From Balneolaceae bacterium (GTDB taxonomy: Bacteria > Bacteroidota > Rhodothermia > Balneolales > Balneolaceae): 64,000 nt of DNA. Shown piece by piece: positions 25,504 through 34,894 of the stretch; within the stretch, counting starts at the first letter, position 1, and each line of letters begins with the position of its first letter. Under the pieces are notes generated by a model that saw only the letters and a program-made list of their open reading frames with translations, ran no database searches and was not told where the DNA came from. The stretch lies in NCBI GenBank assembly GCA_007693745.1, contig REDA01000046.1:1-64000 (forward strand). The letters are read 5' to 3'. The position numbers and the translations under genes are program-made.

Positions 25504-26760
25504 ATGAACCTGATTGCTGTAATTATACTTTCTGCCCTGCTGATCGATACTCTTCTGGATTTTATTTCCAGCCGTCTCAATTTGAAATCAATGAGCGTAA
25601 AGCTGCCTGAGGAGTTCAGTGATGTGTATGACGGGAAGAGTTATGCAGAATCGCAACTTTACACCGGTATCAGGACCCGGTTTGGCTGGCTGGTATCCGG
25701 AACAGATCTGTTTCTGCTGCTTCTGTTCTGGTTTGCCGGCGGTTTTAACTGGCTGGATCAGTGGGCACGGAGCTTTGACCTGGGGGTGATCTGGACAGGT
25801 TTGATGTTTATCGGCGTGTTGGTGGTTGCGAAAACAATCCTTTTTATGCCGTTTACAATCTACTCTACATTTGTCATTGAAGAGCGTTTCGGTTTCAATA
25901 AAACAACGATCCAAACTTTTATTACGGACAGACTGAAGGGTGCGCTGCTGTCCATTGTTATAGGGGCACCGCTCCTGGCTGCAGTGATTGCCTTTTTTGA
26001 ATATGGGGGGCAATGGGCCTGGGCTTATGCCTGGCTTGCCGTCACACTTTTTTCATTGATGATGCAGTATGTGGCACCTACATGGATTATGCCGATTTTC
26101 AATAAGTTTGAGCCCCTCGGGGAGGGAGAGCTCCGTGAAGCAATTGAGGCGTACGCCAAAAAGGTCGATTTCCCACTGCAGGGAATCTATGTGATGGATG
26201 GATCGAAGCGTTCGTCCAAGTCGAACGCATTTTTCACCGGATTTGGTAAAAATAAACGCATTGCCCTGTTCGATACACTGATTGAAAAGCATACCACGGA
26301 TGAACTGGTGGCTGTTCTCGCTCATGAGATCGGCCACTCCAAAGAAAAACACATTGTGAAAAATATGGGAATCAGCATCCTCCACACGGGAGTAGTCTTT
26401 GCACTGCTTTCAGTTTTTTTACAGGTTCCGGCTCTCTTTGACGCTTTCTATATGGAGCAGATGAGTGTGTATGCTGGTCTCCTCTTTTTTGGACTTCTTT
26501 ACTCCCCGGTTGAGACTGTTTTAGGGATTGGCATGCAGATTTTAAGCCGGAAACATGAATATGAAGCTGACCGGTTTGCCGCAAAGACCACGGGAAAACC
26601 GGAGGAAATGATAAATGTGCTCAAAAAACTCTCAAAGGATAATCTGAGTAACCTGACACCTCATCCATTCTATGTTTTTTTAAATTATTCACATCCGCCG
26701 GCGCTCAGCAGAATTCACTCCATCAGAAAAGAGTTTCAGGAATCGTCTGCACACCATTGA
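25504..26760 (+). CDS. M48 (Ste24/CAAX-type) membrane metalloprotease
   Basis: A 418-residue integral membrane zinc protease related to Ste24p and HtpX. It has about seven hydrophobic segments, the M48A N-terminal region ('EERFGFNKTTIQTF', typical of the CAAX protease 1 subgroup), the zinc motif HEIGH at residues 274-278 ('AVLAHEIGHSKEKH') and the third ligand near Glu352 in 'HEYEADRFA'. Bacteria lack CAAX prenylation, so its role is probably quality control of membrane proteins or processing of exported peptides. Size and motifs match full-length relatives. It is flanked by a patatin remnant and cutA on the other strand, with no clear operon. Confidence 0.93.
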   Translation: MNLIAVIILSALLIDTLLDFISSRLNLKSMSVKLPEEFSDVYDGKSYAESQLYTGIRTRFGWLVSGTDLFLLLLFWFAGGFNWLDQWARSFDLGVIWTGLMFIGVLVVAKTILFMPFTIYSTFVIEERFGFNKTTIQTFITDRLKGALLSIVIGAPLLAAVIAFFEYGGQWAWAYAWLAVTLFSLMMQYVAPTWIMPIFNKFEPLGEGELREAIEAYAKKVDFPLQGIYVMDGSKRSSKSNAFFTGFGKNKRIALFDTLIEKHTTDELVAVLAHEIGHSKEKHIVKNMGISILHTGVVFALLSVFLQVPALFDAFYMEQMSVYAGLLFFGLLYSPVETVLGIGMQILSRKHEYEADRFAAKTTGKPEEMINVLKKLSKDNLSNLTPHPFYVFLNYSHPPALSRIHSIRKEFQESSAHH

Positions 26761-26876
26761 TCTTCTGCGTCGGTGAAAAGTAATCATACAAAATTACAGC
26801 ATAGAACAGGTAAGGCCTTGAAAAAGGGAGTGCACAAAATCGGCGCAGTCACTGCAGATAAAACTGACCGGGAAAT

Positions 26877-27239
26877 TTACTCTTTGAAATCCTCGCCATC
26901 AATCTCCTTAACTCTGTGAGAGGAGTTTCGAATCCAGTCCAGATATTCCATGTTCCCCTCCTGTTCAGAGAGATTCAGACTGATCACGCAAGGCACTTTG
27001 TAGGAGTGGAGCTCTTTGATTCTCCGGGTTATACGGCTAACATTGCCATAGGCGGTTTTAAGAAGGAGTACAGTTTCACTGCCACTCACCACTTCACCTT
27101 CCCATTGGTAAATGGATTCCATTCCGTCGAGGATATTGGCACAGGCTACAAGCTGTTCTTCAACGAGTGTCCTTCCGATCATGATTGCCTCTTCTCGATT
27201 TTTTGTGGTTACATAAACAAGCCGGAGATTTCGGAACAT
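26877..27239 (-). CDS. cutA: CutA family protein
   Basis: A 120-residue trimeric protein with a PII-like ferredoxin fold. Typical landmarks are 'LRLVYVTTKNREEAIMIGRTLVEEQLVACANIL', then 'SIYQWEGEVVSGSETVLLLKT' and 'LHSYKVPCVISLNL', ending 'YLDWI'. CutA was linked genetically to divalent cation tolerance in E. coli, though its exact function is debated. Full length and free of odd features. It stands alone, facing away from the tRNA-Leu and tig group. Confidence 0.95.
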   Translation of the reverse strand: MFRNLRLVYVTTKNREEAIMIGRTLVEEQLVACANILDGMESIYQWEGEVVSGSETVLLLKTAYGNVSRITRRIKELHSYKVPCVISLNLSEQEGNMEYLDWIRNSSHRVKEIDGEDFKE

Positions 27240-27426
27240 AGCAGTATTCAGCAGTTTTGTTGAAATTGATAAGATCGCAAGGTATAAAAGAATTCCGGAA
27301 TTGAGAATCCGATGCGCAGAAATTTCGCAAAAAATGAGAGGTTTATCACTGAAAACCTTTCTTTTGAACGGGGATAAAAAATCCCGTAATTTTCAGGGCT
27401 AAAATCATAATGATTCTTTCGGCAAT

Positions 27427-27510
<84 letters not shown>

Positions 27511-27565
27511 CTTGATCGCATCAGCCCGAAAGAGATATTCCGGAACAATTAACTGAGATAAATAC

Positions 27566-28858
27566 GTGGAAATTAAAGTTGAAGAGTTAACCGCTGTTGA
27601 CAAGGAGATCCGTATTGAGGCAACGCGGGAAGATCTGGCCGAAAAGTTCGATAAAGCCTACAAAAAGTATCGTTCACAAATCCAGATGCCGGGGTTTCGG
27701 CCGGGCAAAACACCCATGGGGATTGTGAAAAAGCGATTCGGCAAGGAGATCGAGCTGGATGAAATTAACAGTTATGTTCAGGAAGTGTATGAAAAGCAAA
27801 TTGTTCCGGAGTATGAGCCTGTAGGTGAGACAGAGATGTCCGGTTTTTCCTGGGAAGACGACCGGCTGGAAGTCACCTTTAAAGTGGGTGTGAAGCCGGA
27901 ATTTGATCTTGCAGAGCTTGAAAAGCTTACTGTGGATAAAATGGTTCACGATGTAACGGACAAAGAGGTGGAAGAGGAGATTACCCGCTCTCTTGAACGC
28001 CAGGGAAACTGGGTGGAAAAAGAGGGTGAGATTACAGCAGAATGCCGGGTTACAGTAGATGCTGTGAGTCTGGATAAAGATGGAAATCCGGTTGAGGAGG
28101 AGAAGGATGAAGATCAGAAACTGGATCTCCGGCAGGACTCTGCCAAAGATTTTAAAGAGAATCTGTTGGGTAAGAAAGCGGGAGACTCCGTTGTAATGGA
28201 GCTTGGAGAGGGTGATGAAAAGGATCGGTTTGAAATGCGTGTTAAAAAAGTGGAGCTGATGAACAGCGCTGAACTCTCGGATGAGTTTGCCCTGCAACAG
28301 TCGGGCGGTGAGGCAAAAAATGTGGATGAATTCAAGAGTTTCATCAAAAGCCAGATGCAGGATTACTACGATCAGTCATCGGAAGATCTCTTTCGTCAGG
28401 CTGCAATTGATGCCCTGACTGAGGCACACGATTTCAGTTTACCGGAGGTATTGGTAAAACAGGTACTCAATTCCTATGTGGAATATGCCAAACAGCAGTC
28501 GGGCGGTGAACTTCCCGAAGGGTTTGATGCGGAAGGGTACAAGGAAAAAATGAAAGACCAGGCGGTACGCGAGGGGAAATGGGCTTTTATCAGTCAGAAA
28601 CTCCAGGATACATTTGAGGATATTGAAATCAAACCAGAAGATATAGATACCTATATTAAGGGTGAGGCAGCGAAATATGGAGCCACATCTGAGCAGCTGA
28701 AAAGTTATTATGCACAGAACCCATCCATGCTGGAAAATATGAGAACGGCGATACGGGAAAATAAAGTGTTTGTGAAGCTGGCAGAGGTTGTGGAGCTGAA
28801 TGAACTTTCGAAGGAAGAATTTCGTAAGAAAAGGGAAGAACTGGATAACAAAGAATAA
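27566..28858 (+). CDS. tig: Trigger factor
   Basis: A ribosome-bound chaperone and peptidyl-prolyl isomerase that shields nascent chains. 430 residues from a GTG start at 27566 ([10 protein letters not shown]); no better ATG exists near the family start. The N-terminal ribosome-docking signature is present ('[19 protein letters not shown]', about residues 43-60). The middle FKBP-like domain (about 150-240) is divergent and carries an acidic insert ('EEEKDEDQK'), and the C-terminal helical arms (about 245-420) complete the cradle. It stands 14 bases before clpP, followed by clpX, the common tig-clpP-clpX arrangement linking folding and degradation of new proteins. Confidence 0.96.
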   Translation: MEIKVEELTAVDKEIRIEATREDLAEKFDKAYKKYRSQIQMPGFRPGKTPMGIVKKRFGKEIELDEINSYVQEVYEKQIVPEYEPVGETEMSGFSWEDDRLEVTFKVGVKPEFDLAELEKLTVDKMVHDVTDKEVEEEITRSLERQGNWVEKEGEITAECRVTVDAVSLDKDGNPVEEEKDEDQKLDLRQDSAKDFKENLLGKKAGDSVVMELGEGDEKDRFEMRVKKVELMNSAELSDEFALQQSGGEAKNVDEFKSFIKSQMQDYYDQSSEDLFRQAAIDALTEAHDFSLPEVLVKQVLNSYVEYAKQQSGGELPEGFDAEGYKEKMKDQAVREGKWAFISQKLQDTFEDIEIKPEDIDTYIKGEAAKYGATSEQLKSYYAQNPSMLENMRTAIRENKVFVKLAEVVELNELSKEEFRKKREELDNKE

Positions 28859-28872
28859 ACAGAGGCATTTAC

Positions 28873-29514
28873 ATGACGATTAAACAACCACTTTATGATT
28901 TTTCAGCGATGGAGGATATGTCGCAGGTATCAAACAGCCTGATTCCTATGGTCGTAGAGACCACCAACAGGGGAGAGAGGGCTTACGATATCTATTCCCG
29001 GCTCCTGAAAGACCGGATTATCATTCTGGGAACACCCATCAACGATGCGGTTGCCAGCTCTATCGTGGCGCAGCTTCTGTTTCTTGAGTCGCAGGATGCC
29101 GAGAAAGACATTAATCTCTACATCAACAGTCCGGGAGGTGTCGTTTCTGCGGGTATGGCGATTTACGATACCATGCAATACATTAAATGTGATGTGGCGA
29201 CAACCTGTGTTGGCATGGCTGCCTCTATGGGTGCAGTTCTGCTTACTGCCGGTACGGCAGGGAAAAGGAACAGCCTGCCGCACTCCAGGGTCATGATACA
29301 TCAGCCGCTGGGTGGTGTTCAGGGTCAGGCAAGTGACATTGAGATTGAAGCGCAGGAGATTTTGCGCATCAAGCGGGAACTAAGTTCTCTGATCGCGTCT
29401 CATTGTGGCAGGGAGGTGGAGGATATTATTCGTGACTCTGACCGAAACAAATGGATGACTGCTGCTGAGGCTCTTGATTACGGATTGATCGATAAGGTAA
29501 TGAAAAGAGATTGA
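28873..29514 (+). CDS. clpP: ClpP protease subunit with Ser-His-Asn triad
   Basis: The proteolytic core of ClpXP: two heptameric rings enclosing the active sites. 213 residues, with an N-terminal extension of about 20 compared with S. aureus ClpP and an otherwise ungapped alignment up to the triad. Ser118 ('GMAASMGA') and His143 ('VMIHQPLGG') match S98 and H123. The position of Asp172 is Asn192 in '[11 protein letters not shown]' (codon AAC at 29446-29448). Listeria ClpP1 is a known natural Ser-His-Asn case with weak activity alone. Oligomer and gripping motifs ('[11 protein letters not shown]', '[10 protein letters not shown]') are intact. It lies between tig and clpX, so it is the main ClpP by context. 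Sequencing error is possible but the frame and neighbours are clean. Confidence 0.95.
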   Translation: MTIKQPLYDFSAMEDMSQVSNSLIPMVVETTNRGERAYDIYSRLLKDRIIILGTPINDAVASSIVAQLLFLESQDAEKDINLYINSPGGVVSAGMAIYDTMQYIKCDVATTCVGMAASMGAVLLTAGTAGKRNSLPHSRVMIHQPLGGVQGQASDIEIEAQEILRIKRELSSLIASHCGREVEDIIRDSDRNKWMTAAEALDYGLIDKVMKRD

Positions 29515-29671
29515 TATCTCTTATCACCTGCCGATAAACGGAACCGGACCGGTGAACATTTCAGGACAGACAGTGCGTAAAGCCCGGATGGACGAATGAA
29601 AAGCCCTGAACTGTTTTCAGTTTCGAAGTAGACCCGAAAATAGATACATTTAAAGCAAAAAAGGCGTTTCA

Positions 29672-30925
29672 ATGAGTAAGAAGAAAGATAACGAGTCGGT
29701 GTTCTGTTCATTTTGCGGGCGGTCGAGCCATGATGTGAGCTCAATGGTAGCGGGTCCGGACGTTTACATCTGCAATCACTGTGTTGAAGATGCATCCAGT
29801 ATCATCCAGAGTGATCTTTCGTCACTGGCCAGAAGGAGGGACCGGCAGTACAAGCCGATACTGAAGCCGGTTGAAATCAAAAGTCAGCTTGATGAGTATG
29901 TGATTGGCCAGGATCAGGCGAAAAAGGCACTCGCCGTAGCTGTTTATAATCATTACAAGAGAATTTCCAGCTCTTCTGAATTAAATTTCGACGACACTAA
30001 AATCGAGAAGAGCAATATTGTGATGCTGGGTCCCACCGGATCAGGTAAAACCCTGCTTGCCCGAACCCTTGCCAACCTCATCGATGTGCCGTTTACCATA
30101 GCCGATGCAACCGTTCTTACGGAGGCCGGATATGTCGGTGAAGATGTTGAAAGTATTCTTAGTAACCTGCTCCAGGCGGCCGACTATGATGTGGAAAGGG
30201 CAAAAAGAGGAATCGTTTACATTGATGAGATCGACAAAGTTTCAAGAAAGAGTGATAACCCGTCCATCACGCGGGACGTATCTGGAGAGGGTGTGCAGCA
30301 GGCACTCCTGAAAATTCTGGAGGGAACAACGGCCAATATCCCGCCAAAGGGAGGGAGAAAGCATCCTGAACAGAGTTTTATTCAGCTTGATACATCGGAT
30401 ATTCTGTTTATCTGCGGAGGAGCATTCAGCGGGCTGGAAGAGATCATTTCCAAAAGACTTTCTGTGAGTTCCATGGGGTTTCATTCGGGGGATCAGAAAA
30501 AGTTTGACAAAAAGGACCCAAGAATATTCACGTATGTAGAACCTGAAGATCTCCAGAAATTCGGTCTGATACCAGAGCTGATCGGCCGTATGCCAATTAT
30601 CTGCGGCCTTGAAGAACTTTCCGATGAAGCAATGATTGAGATATTGGTTAAGCCAAGGAACGCTATCACAAAACAGTACAAGAAGCTCTTTGCCATGGAG
30701 GATGTGGAGCTTCATTTTGAAGAAGATGCACTGACTGCAGTGGTGGAAAGGGCACGGGAGCGCAAAACCGGGGCGAGGGGATTGCGATCCATTCTGGAGG
30801 ATGCCATGATTGAGATCATGTTCATCATCCCGTCCATGAAAAATGTAAAGCGCTGTACGATCACCAGGGAAACCGTTGAGAAAAAAGCTCCCCCTGTTTA
30901 CGAAAAGCAGAAAGCATCTGCCTGA
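29672..30925 (+). CDS. clpX: ClpX ATP-dependent unfoldase
   Basis: A AAA+ hexameric unfoldase that feeds substrates to ClpP. 417 residues. The N-terminal zinc-binding domain has C12, C15, C34 and C37 ('FCSFCG', 'ICNHC'), Walker A is residues 120-127 (GPTGSGKT), and Walker B 'IVYIDEIDK' has Glu186. The pore loop 'GYVGEDVE' and the ClpP-docking tripeptide MGF ('SSMGFHSG', where E. coli has IGF) are present, as are sensor 2 'GARGLRSI' and a usual C-terminus. It follows clpP after 157 bases, so it may have its own promoter. Its paired ClpP has a variant triad (see clpP), while ClpX shows no unusual residues. Confidence 0.97.
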   Translation: MSKKKDNESVFCSFCGRSSHDVSSMVAGPDVYICNHCVEDASSIIQSDLSSLARRRDRQYKPILKPVEIKSQLDEYVIGQDQAKKALAVAVYNHYKRISSSSELNFDDTKIEKSNIVMLGPTGSGKTLLARTLANLIDVPFTIADATVLTEAGYVGEDVESILSNLLQAADYDVERAKRGIVYIDEIDKVSRKSDNPSITRDVSGEGVQQALLKILEGTTANIPPKGGRKHPEQSFIQLDTSDILFICGGAFSGLEEIISKRLSVSSMGFHSGDQKKFDKKDPRIFTYVEPEDLQKFGLIPELIGRMPIICGLEELSDEAMIEILVKPRNAITKQYKKLFAMEDVELHFEEDALTAVVERARERKTGARGLRSILEDAMIEIMFIIPSMKNVKRCTITRETVEKKAPPVYEKQKASA

Positions 30926-31011
30926 TTTCAGGGAGGCAGATATACTCTTTTGCTCACCATTGTTATTATTTGGCTCTTTTTTTAACGATCCCGAAATTCC
31001 ATTCCTGATCT

Positions 31012-32292
31012 ATGAATATCTTCCCAGCTTCGGGCCGGATCAAGGTAATCCTTGTCACCCTGCTGATTCTCCTGGCCGGCGCCTCTTACCTGAACAATCA
31101 GGTTCTGATCAATAAGATCATGGAGCAGGAGCGCGCAAGTGTTGAACTCTGGGCAAAAGCCTTCCAGCATAATGTGGATCCGATACACGATGAGGTAAGC
31201 CGTAAACTGAATGGAGTTATCCTGCAGCTGGAACGGTATCCGGAACTGCCGGATAGCCTCAGCCGGCTGATTCGTGAAGCAGAAGCTGTAAAAGCTACCA
31301 ATAATTTTGTAATGACAGAGATCATACAGCCTGAAGATCTTTTTGAGATTCCGGTGATAGTGGTGGATGAGCATGGTTTTGTGAGTGCAACAAGATATAT
31401 CGACACGGAACGGGCAGACTATGAGAGAATTATTACTTCGTTTGCAGCCCTTCATGAACCCATTCCCATTACTCTGACCGATCGAGACCGGACCATTCAG
31501 CTTCTTGTTTACTATGGTGAGAGTGCAATGATTCAATATCTGAGATATTTCCCGTTTCTTCAGTTTGGAATACTTGTACTGTTGCTGGGAGTTGGCTATA
31601 TCACCTATAAAAGTATTACACGTTCAGAGCAGTCCAACTTATGGGTAGGCATGACCAAAGAGGCGGCGCATCAGCTTGGCACACCTCTTTCCAGTATGTA
31701 TGGCTGGATACAGCTTCTCAGGGACAGAAATCAGGACAGTGATGAAAATCTCTCTATTCTTTTTGAAATTGAAAATGATGTAACGCGCCTGAAAGGTATC
31801 GCCGAGCGTTTCAATAAGATCGGTTCCCAGCCGGAACTGAAAAGGGTGCCGATTGAGCCAATCATTGATGATGTACTCTCTTACATGGAACGCAGATTGC
31901 CCAGTCTGGGGCGTTCAGTTGAAGTTGAAAAATCTGTCGATGGTTCGCTGAAAGCATCGATCAATCCGGAACTTTTCCAGTGGGCCATCGAGAACCTCAT
32001 AAAAAATTCTATGGATGCCATGAAGGAAGCTTCGGGTGATAACAGAATTTCAATCCGGGCTGTTAAAGATGACAGGCAGCTTTTTGTGGATGTGGAAGAT
32101 ACGGGCTCGGGTATCGACAGGAAGTATCTACGTGAGATTTTTAAACCCGGATTCAGTACAAAAAAGAGAGGCTGGGGATTGGGGCTCAGCCTTACCCGCA
32201 GAATTATTGAGGAGTATCACAACGGGAAAGTGTTCGTTCTTAGCAGTGAACCAAAACAGGGAACGATCATCCGGATTATACTCCCGGCCTAA
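31012..32292 (+). CDS. Membrane sensor histidine kinase
   Basis: A 426-residue two-component sensor. TM1 is at residues 9-25 ('VILVTLLILLAGASYL'), a periplasmic sensing region of about 150 residues follows, then TM2 ('FGILVLLLGVGYITY', about 185-200), with no obvious HAMP domain. The phospho-acceptor is His220 in 'KEAAHQLGTPLSS', and the ATPase domain has N-box 'AIENLIKNSMDAM', G1 'DTGSGID' and G2 'GWGLGLSLT'. No response regulator gene is adjacent, so it is an orphan kinase here. It begins 86 bases after clpX. Its TAA stop overlaps the stop of the convergent ECF sigma gene. The signal sensed cannot be told from sequence. Confidence 0.9.
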   Translation: MNIFPASGRIKVILVTLLILLAGASYLNNQVLINKIMEQERASVELWAKAFQHNVDPIHDEVSRKLNGVILQLERYPELPDSLSRLIREAEAVKATNNFVMTEIIQPEDLFEIPVIVVDEHGFVSATRYIDTERADYERIITSFAALHEPIPITLTDRDRTIQLLVYYGESAMIQYLRYFPFLQFGILVLLLGVGYITYKSITRSEQSNLWVGMTKEAAHQLGTPLSSMYGWIQLLRDRNQDSDENLSILFEIENDVTRLKGIAERFNKIGSQPELKRVPIEPIIDDVLSYMERRLPSLGRSVEVEKSVDGSLKASINPELFQWAIENLIKNSMDAMKEASGDNRISIRAVKDDRQLFVDVEDTGSGIDRKYLREIFKPGFSTKKRGWGLGLSLTRRIIEEYHNGKVFVLSSEPKQGTIIRIILPA

Positions 32293-32864
32293 TCTGTGGC
32301 GTAACCCCGTTTCGTAGCATACTCCATCAGTTCTGCCTTGAGCAGGTTTCTTCCCCGATGGAGTCTGGAACGTATCGTGCCGATCGGCACATCCAGCATA
32401 TTGGCAATTTCTTCATAGGTGAAGTCTTCCACATCACAAAGCAATACGACCGTACGGAAATCCTCAGGAATGCTGTCGAGAGCCCTGGATAAATCATCAT
32501 CGATAAGCTCCCGAAACATTTTATCTTCGAGATCGGAGGTCTCGGTGCGCTCGGCACGTACTGTCTCGTAAAATGTGGCCACTTCATCATAATCTACTTC
32601 CTGCGGTTTTTTGGATTTCCGCCTGTAGTTATTGATGTAGGAGTTCTTTAAAATGCGGAACAGCCAGGCTTTGGCGTTGGTTCCCTTTTCGTAGCTGCTG
32701 AAAAAACGATAAGCTTTTACAATTGTATCCTGAACAAGGTCTTCTGCGTCATTAGGGTCGGATGTTAGCCGGAGTCCAAAATTATAGAGAGCGTCCAGAT
32801 GAGGCAGAATCTCCCCGTTAAAATCCTGCTGTTTCTTAATTTCTTTATTTGTGAGTTGTGTCAT
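32289..32864 (-). CDS. ECF-type RNA polymerase sigma factor
   Basis: A 191-residue group 4 sigma factor. Region 2 contains 'GLRLTSDPNDAEDLVQDTIVKAYRFF' and 'NAKAWLFRILKNSYINNYRRK', and region 4 contains 'FTYEEIANMLDVPIGTIRSRLHRGR'. The linker is long and acidic (about residues 85-115). No anti-sigma factor gene with a zinc motif lies next to it, which is unusual for stress-type ECF factors, though common for broadly expressed Bacteroidota homologues. The gene is convergent with the histidine kinase, with stops sharing four bases (32289-32292). Its target promoters are unknown. Confidence 0.95.
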   Translation of the reverse strand: MTQLTNKEIKKQQDFNGEILPHLDALYNFGLRLTSDPNDAEDLVQDTIVKAYRFFSSYEKGTNAKAWLFRILKNSYINNYRRKSKKPQEVDYDEVATFYETVRAERTETSDLEDKMFRELIDDDLSRALDSIPEDFRTVVLLCDVEDFTYEEIANMLDVPIGTIRSRLHRGRNLLKAELMEYATKRGYATD

Positions 32865-33087
32865 CCCGGAAACCGCATAACGCTGCGTTGACGATCAAGT
32901 GGTTGAACTAAAATAATCTAATACAGTTTGTTGTGATCTTCTAATTGATAAAATTGATAAGGCTTGTAGATTTAATTCGAACATATATTTCAAAGATAGC
33001 TATTTTTCCGGGGAAAAATGATCTGAACTGAAGAACACCCCGATTCCCATTTTAGACAGGAAGATTACAGGACTTTAGATTTAAATG

Positions 33088-33232
33088 GGACTTTGAAAAA
33101 GCAGGAATTTTGCACAAGATCGATGCGAAAGCAATTTTAAAGACTTTAAAACACTCAGTATAGCTACGATTTGCTGGTATTTCAAATTTGCAGCAACGAA
33201 GATATTGAACATAAGAACAGTTTCCCATTCAT
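33088..33232 (+). repeat. Dispersed palindromic element, partly decayed copy C
   Basis: The left part matches copy A closely ('ggactttgaaaaag', then 'ttttgcacaagatc' and 'gaaagcaattttaaa'). The right part keeps 'aaatttgcagcaacgaagat' and 'aagaacagttt', but the right terminal inverted repeat is replaced by unrelated sequence ('cccattcatccc'). A few bases are inserted in the middle. The right boundary is approximate. Confidence 0.7.
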
Positions 33233-33352
33233 CCCACCTTTAACATAGTTAAGAATCGTTTGTCAGACAAAAAAAACTATTCGTTGTTGTTTAACCGGAA
33301 TCCTGTACAGGCTGATTCGTTTGATTAAAGTCATTGGGCAAGAGAAAGACCC

Positions 33353-33373
33353 GGCATTTTTGCAGGAAATGCC
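33353..33373 (-). terminator. Weak terminator-like hairpin after the LysM gene
   Basis: 'ggcattt' (33353-33359) and 'aaatgcc' (33367-33373) form a 7-bp stem with a 7-base loop, 20 bases past the stop of the LysM gene on the minus strand. It is followed there by GGGTCTTTCTC, a poor T tract. Confidence 0.35.
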
Positions 33374-33393
33374 CGATATGGCAGGGCTGCAAA

Positions 33394-34566
33394 TCAATTT
33401 TCGAGATAGATCGTGACCATCGGAGATTGATTCGATGAGAAGTTGAGTAATCTGTACGCATTATGGGAGAGCTTCAGGCCATCGCCGGTGTGCCGGTCAT
33501 TGATTCTTACGTAAATGCCGTTTCCATTCACTGGATTTTCAATGAAAATTACACTTCCCAGCGACATGTTGCTGTGTGCGGCAGTCAAAAGATTCGGATT
33601 ATACAGCTCTCCGCTGGTTGTAGGCAGTGCACGGTGGCCATCACTGTAACGGGTTACGTGTATAGTGCCCAGATCTTCGAGACGTGCATCCGGACGATAA
33701 GGGTTTGCGAATGTTCTTGTGGGGGGCAGAAGAACTGTGAGTTGCTGACCCTGAGTTACGACCGGCGAAGAGAGTCCCGGATTGAGTGCCATAAGTTCCC
33801 GCTCACTCATTTGAAACCGATTCAAAAGTGATTGAAGGGTTTCACCTCTTTCAACCCTGTAGAGAGAAAACCGCCCCTGGGGAGTTGAATTTTCTGCTCC
33901 TTCCGCTACAGATGGAGCACTTCTTACGGATCGCACCATAATTCGCTGGCCAACCCGCAGGGCATCGCCCGTAAGATTATTCAGTTGTCTTAATTCGCCG
34001 ACCGTCATTTCATGATTGCGTGCAATCTGATAGAGAGTGTCGCCGCTTCTGACTGTATAGATATCTGAATTACTTTCACTGCCATTGATCTGCAGGGCTA
34101 CAGAGCTGCGCTCCTGCTCACTCATCTGCTCAATTTCGGAGATAGAAAGAGCTCTTTGTGTTCGGAACGAATCGGAATGGTAAATAATAAGCTCTGTGCC
34201 GGCATCAATGGAGCTGTTTTCAAGCTGATTCCACTGTTGGATTTCGGCAATGGTCACTCCATACATCCTTGAGATGGCAAAAAGTGATTCGCCTGCTTCC
34301 ACAGTATGAAAGAGCTGATCCCCTGAGTCGGGAGGCAGGAGCCGGAGCGTCTGTCCCGGCTGAAGCTGATCAGATTCCAGCTGATTCCAGGCTCTTAGCT
34401 CTGTAATAGTGATATCATATTCGCGGGCAATACTGAAGAGTGTATCTCCCTGTCTAACCTCATGGATTTCGGGCCGCTCCTGGCCTTGTGCCTGTAAAAG
34501 TGAAGGCATAACCGAAAAGATGCCTGAAAAAGCTGTAATCAGTAGTAATTTGAGGAATCTATTCAT
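33394..34566 (-). CDS. Exported four-LysM protein with RlpA-like barrel
   Basis: A 390-residue exported peptidoglycan-associated protein. Signal peptide at residues 1-26 (LLLITAFSGIFSVMPSLLQA). Four LysM modules lie at about 33-78, 86-130, 170-213 and 234-281, each with the 'GDTLxxIA.......L..WN' pattern. The last 90 residues form a double-psi beta-barrel like RlpA ('TSGELYNPNLLTAAHSN', 'YVRINDRHTG', 'LKLSHNAY'). RlpA of Pseudomonas is a lytic transglycosylase acting on naked glycan strands; the matching His of 'TAAH' and Asp of 'INDR' are present here, but the 'DRGPF' part is changed to 'DRHTG'. Probably a cell-division or daughter-separation factor. Its start overlaps the TPR gene by 8 bases (ATGAATAG), so the two are translationally coupled. 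Confidence 0.87.
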   Translation of the reverse strand: MNRFLKLLLITAFSGIFSVMPSLLQAQGQERPEIHEVRQGDTLFSIAREYDITITELRAWNQLESDQLQPGQTLRLLPPDSGDQLFHTVEAGESLFAISRMYGVTIAEIQQWNQLENSSIDAGTELIIYHSDSFRTQRALSISEIEQMSEQERSSVALQINGSESNSDIYTVRSGDTLYQIARNHEMTVGELRQLNNLTGDALRVGQRIMVRSVRSAPSVAEGAENSTPQGRFSLYRVERGETLQSLLNRFQMSERELMALNPGLSSPVVTQGQQLTVLLPPTRTFANPYRPDARLEDLGTIHVTRYSDGHRALPTTSGELYNPNLLTAAHSNMSLGSVIFIENPVNGNGIYVRINDRHTGDGLKLSHNAYRLLNFSSNQSPMVTIYLEN

Positions 34567-34894
34567 GATCCTGTTCCGGTATTAATTGCAGAAGTGCTTC
34601 ATTCAGCTCAAGCAGAGTTTTTTGTTCCCCTGTTTTGGCGGCAAGTTCGATCCCTTCCCTGTAGGTTTCAACGGCTCTTTCATGAAGGGATGTTTTTTCA
34701 TAAAGTTTACCCAGGTGATAATAAACACCCAGATAACCCGGATCCTGCTGCCGAATCGATTCAAACAGGAGACGTGCTTTTGAAACGTCATCCCGTTTTA
34801 GAAGTTCCAGTGCCAGTGCAAATTTGGCAAATGAATCATCCGGATTTTTTTTCAGAATACCGGCGAGCCGTGCTATGTTATTTTCATGATTCAT
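34559..34894 (-). CDS. Small TPR protein
   Basis: 111 residues from the ATG at 34894 (MNHENNIARL), which overlaps the last 11 bases of aroC; a GTG/ATG extension upstream would lie deeper in aroC. It consists almost entirely of tetratricopeptide-type helical repeats: 'PDDSFAKFALALELLKRDDVSKA', then 'GYLGVYYHLGKLYEKTSLHERAVETYREGIELA'. No signal peptide or other domain is seen, so it is a cytoplasmic adaptor by inference. It sits between aroC and the LysM/RlpA gene with overlaps on both sides, so the three form one operon; a shared function is not obvious. Confidence 0.85.
   Translation of the reverse strand: MNHENNIARLAGILKKNPDDSFAKFALALELLKRDDVSKARLLFESIRQQDPGYLGVYYHLGKLYEKTSLHERAVETYREGIELAAKTGEQKTLLELNEALLQLIPEQDHE

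Larger units (their letters stand above)
32865..33393. other. 529-base intergenic region with a decayed repeat
   Basis: The longest gap in the window, between the ECF sigma gene start and the stop of the LysM gene. It contains repeat copy C (33088-33232) and a small hairpin near the LysM stop. The AT-rich stretch 32900-33010 probably holds the sigma factor promoter, but no clear consensus was found. No gene seen. Confidence 0.5.

Noticed and set aside
27366-27386. Hairpin-like sequence before tRNA-Leu as a terminator
   Set aside because: The stem is short and bulged, and the gene upstream (cutA) is transcribed away from it.
32289-32292. Stop overlap as sign of a frameshift in one gene
   Set aside because: Both the kinase (G2 box and C-terminus) and the sigma factor (region 4 and C-terminal tail) are full length, so the overlap is genuine.
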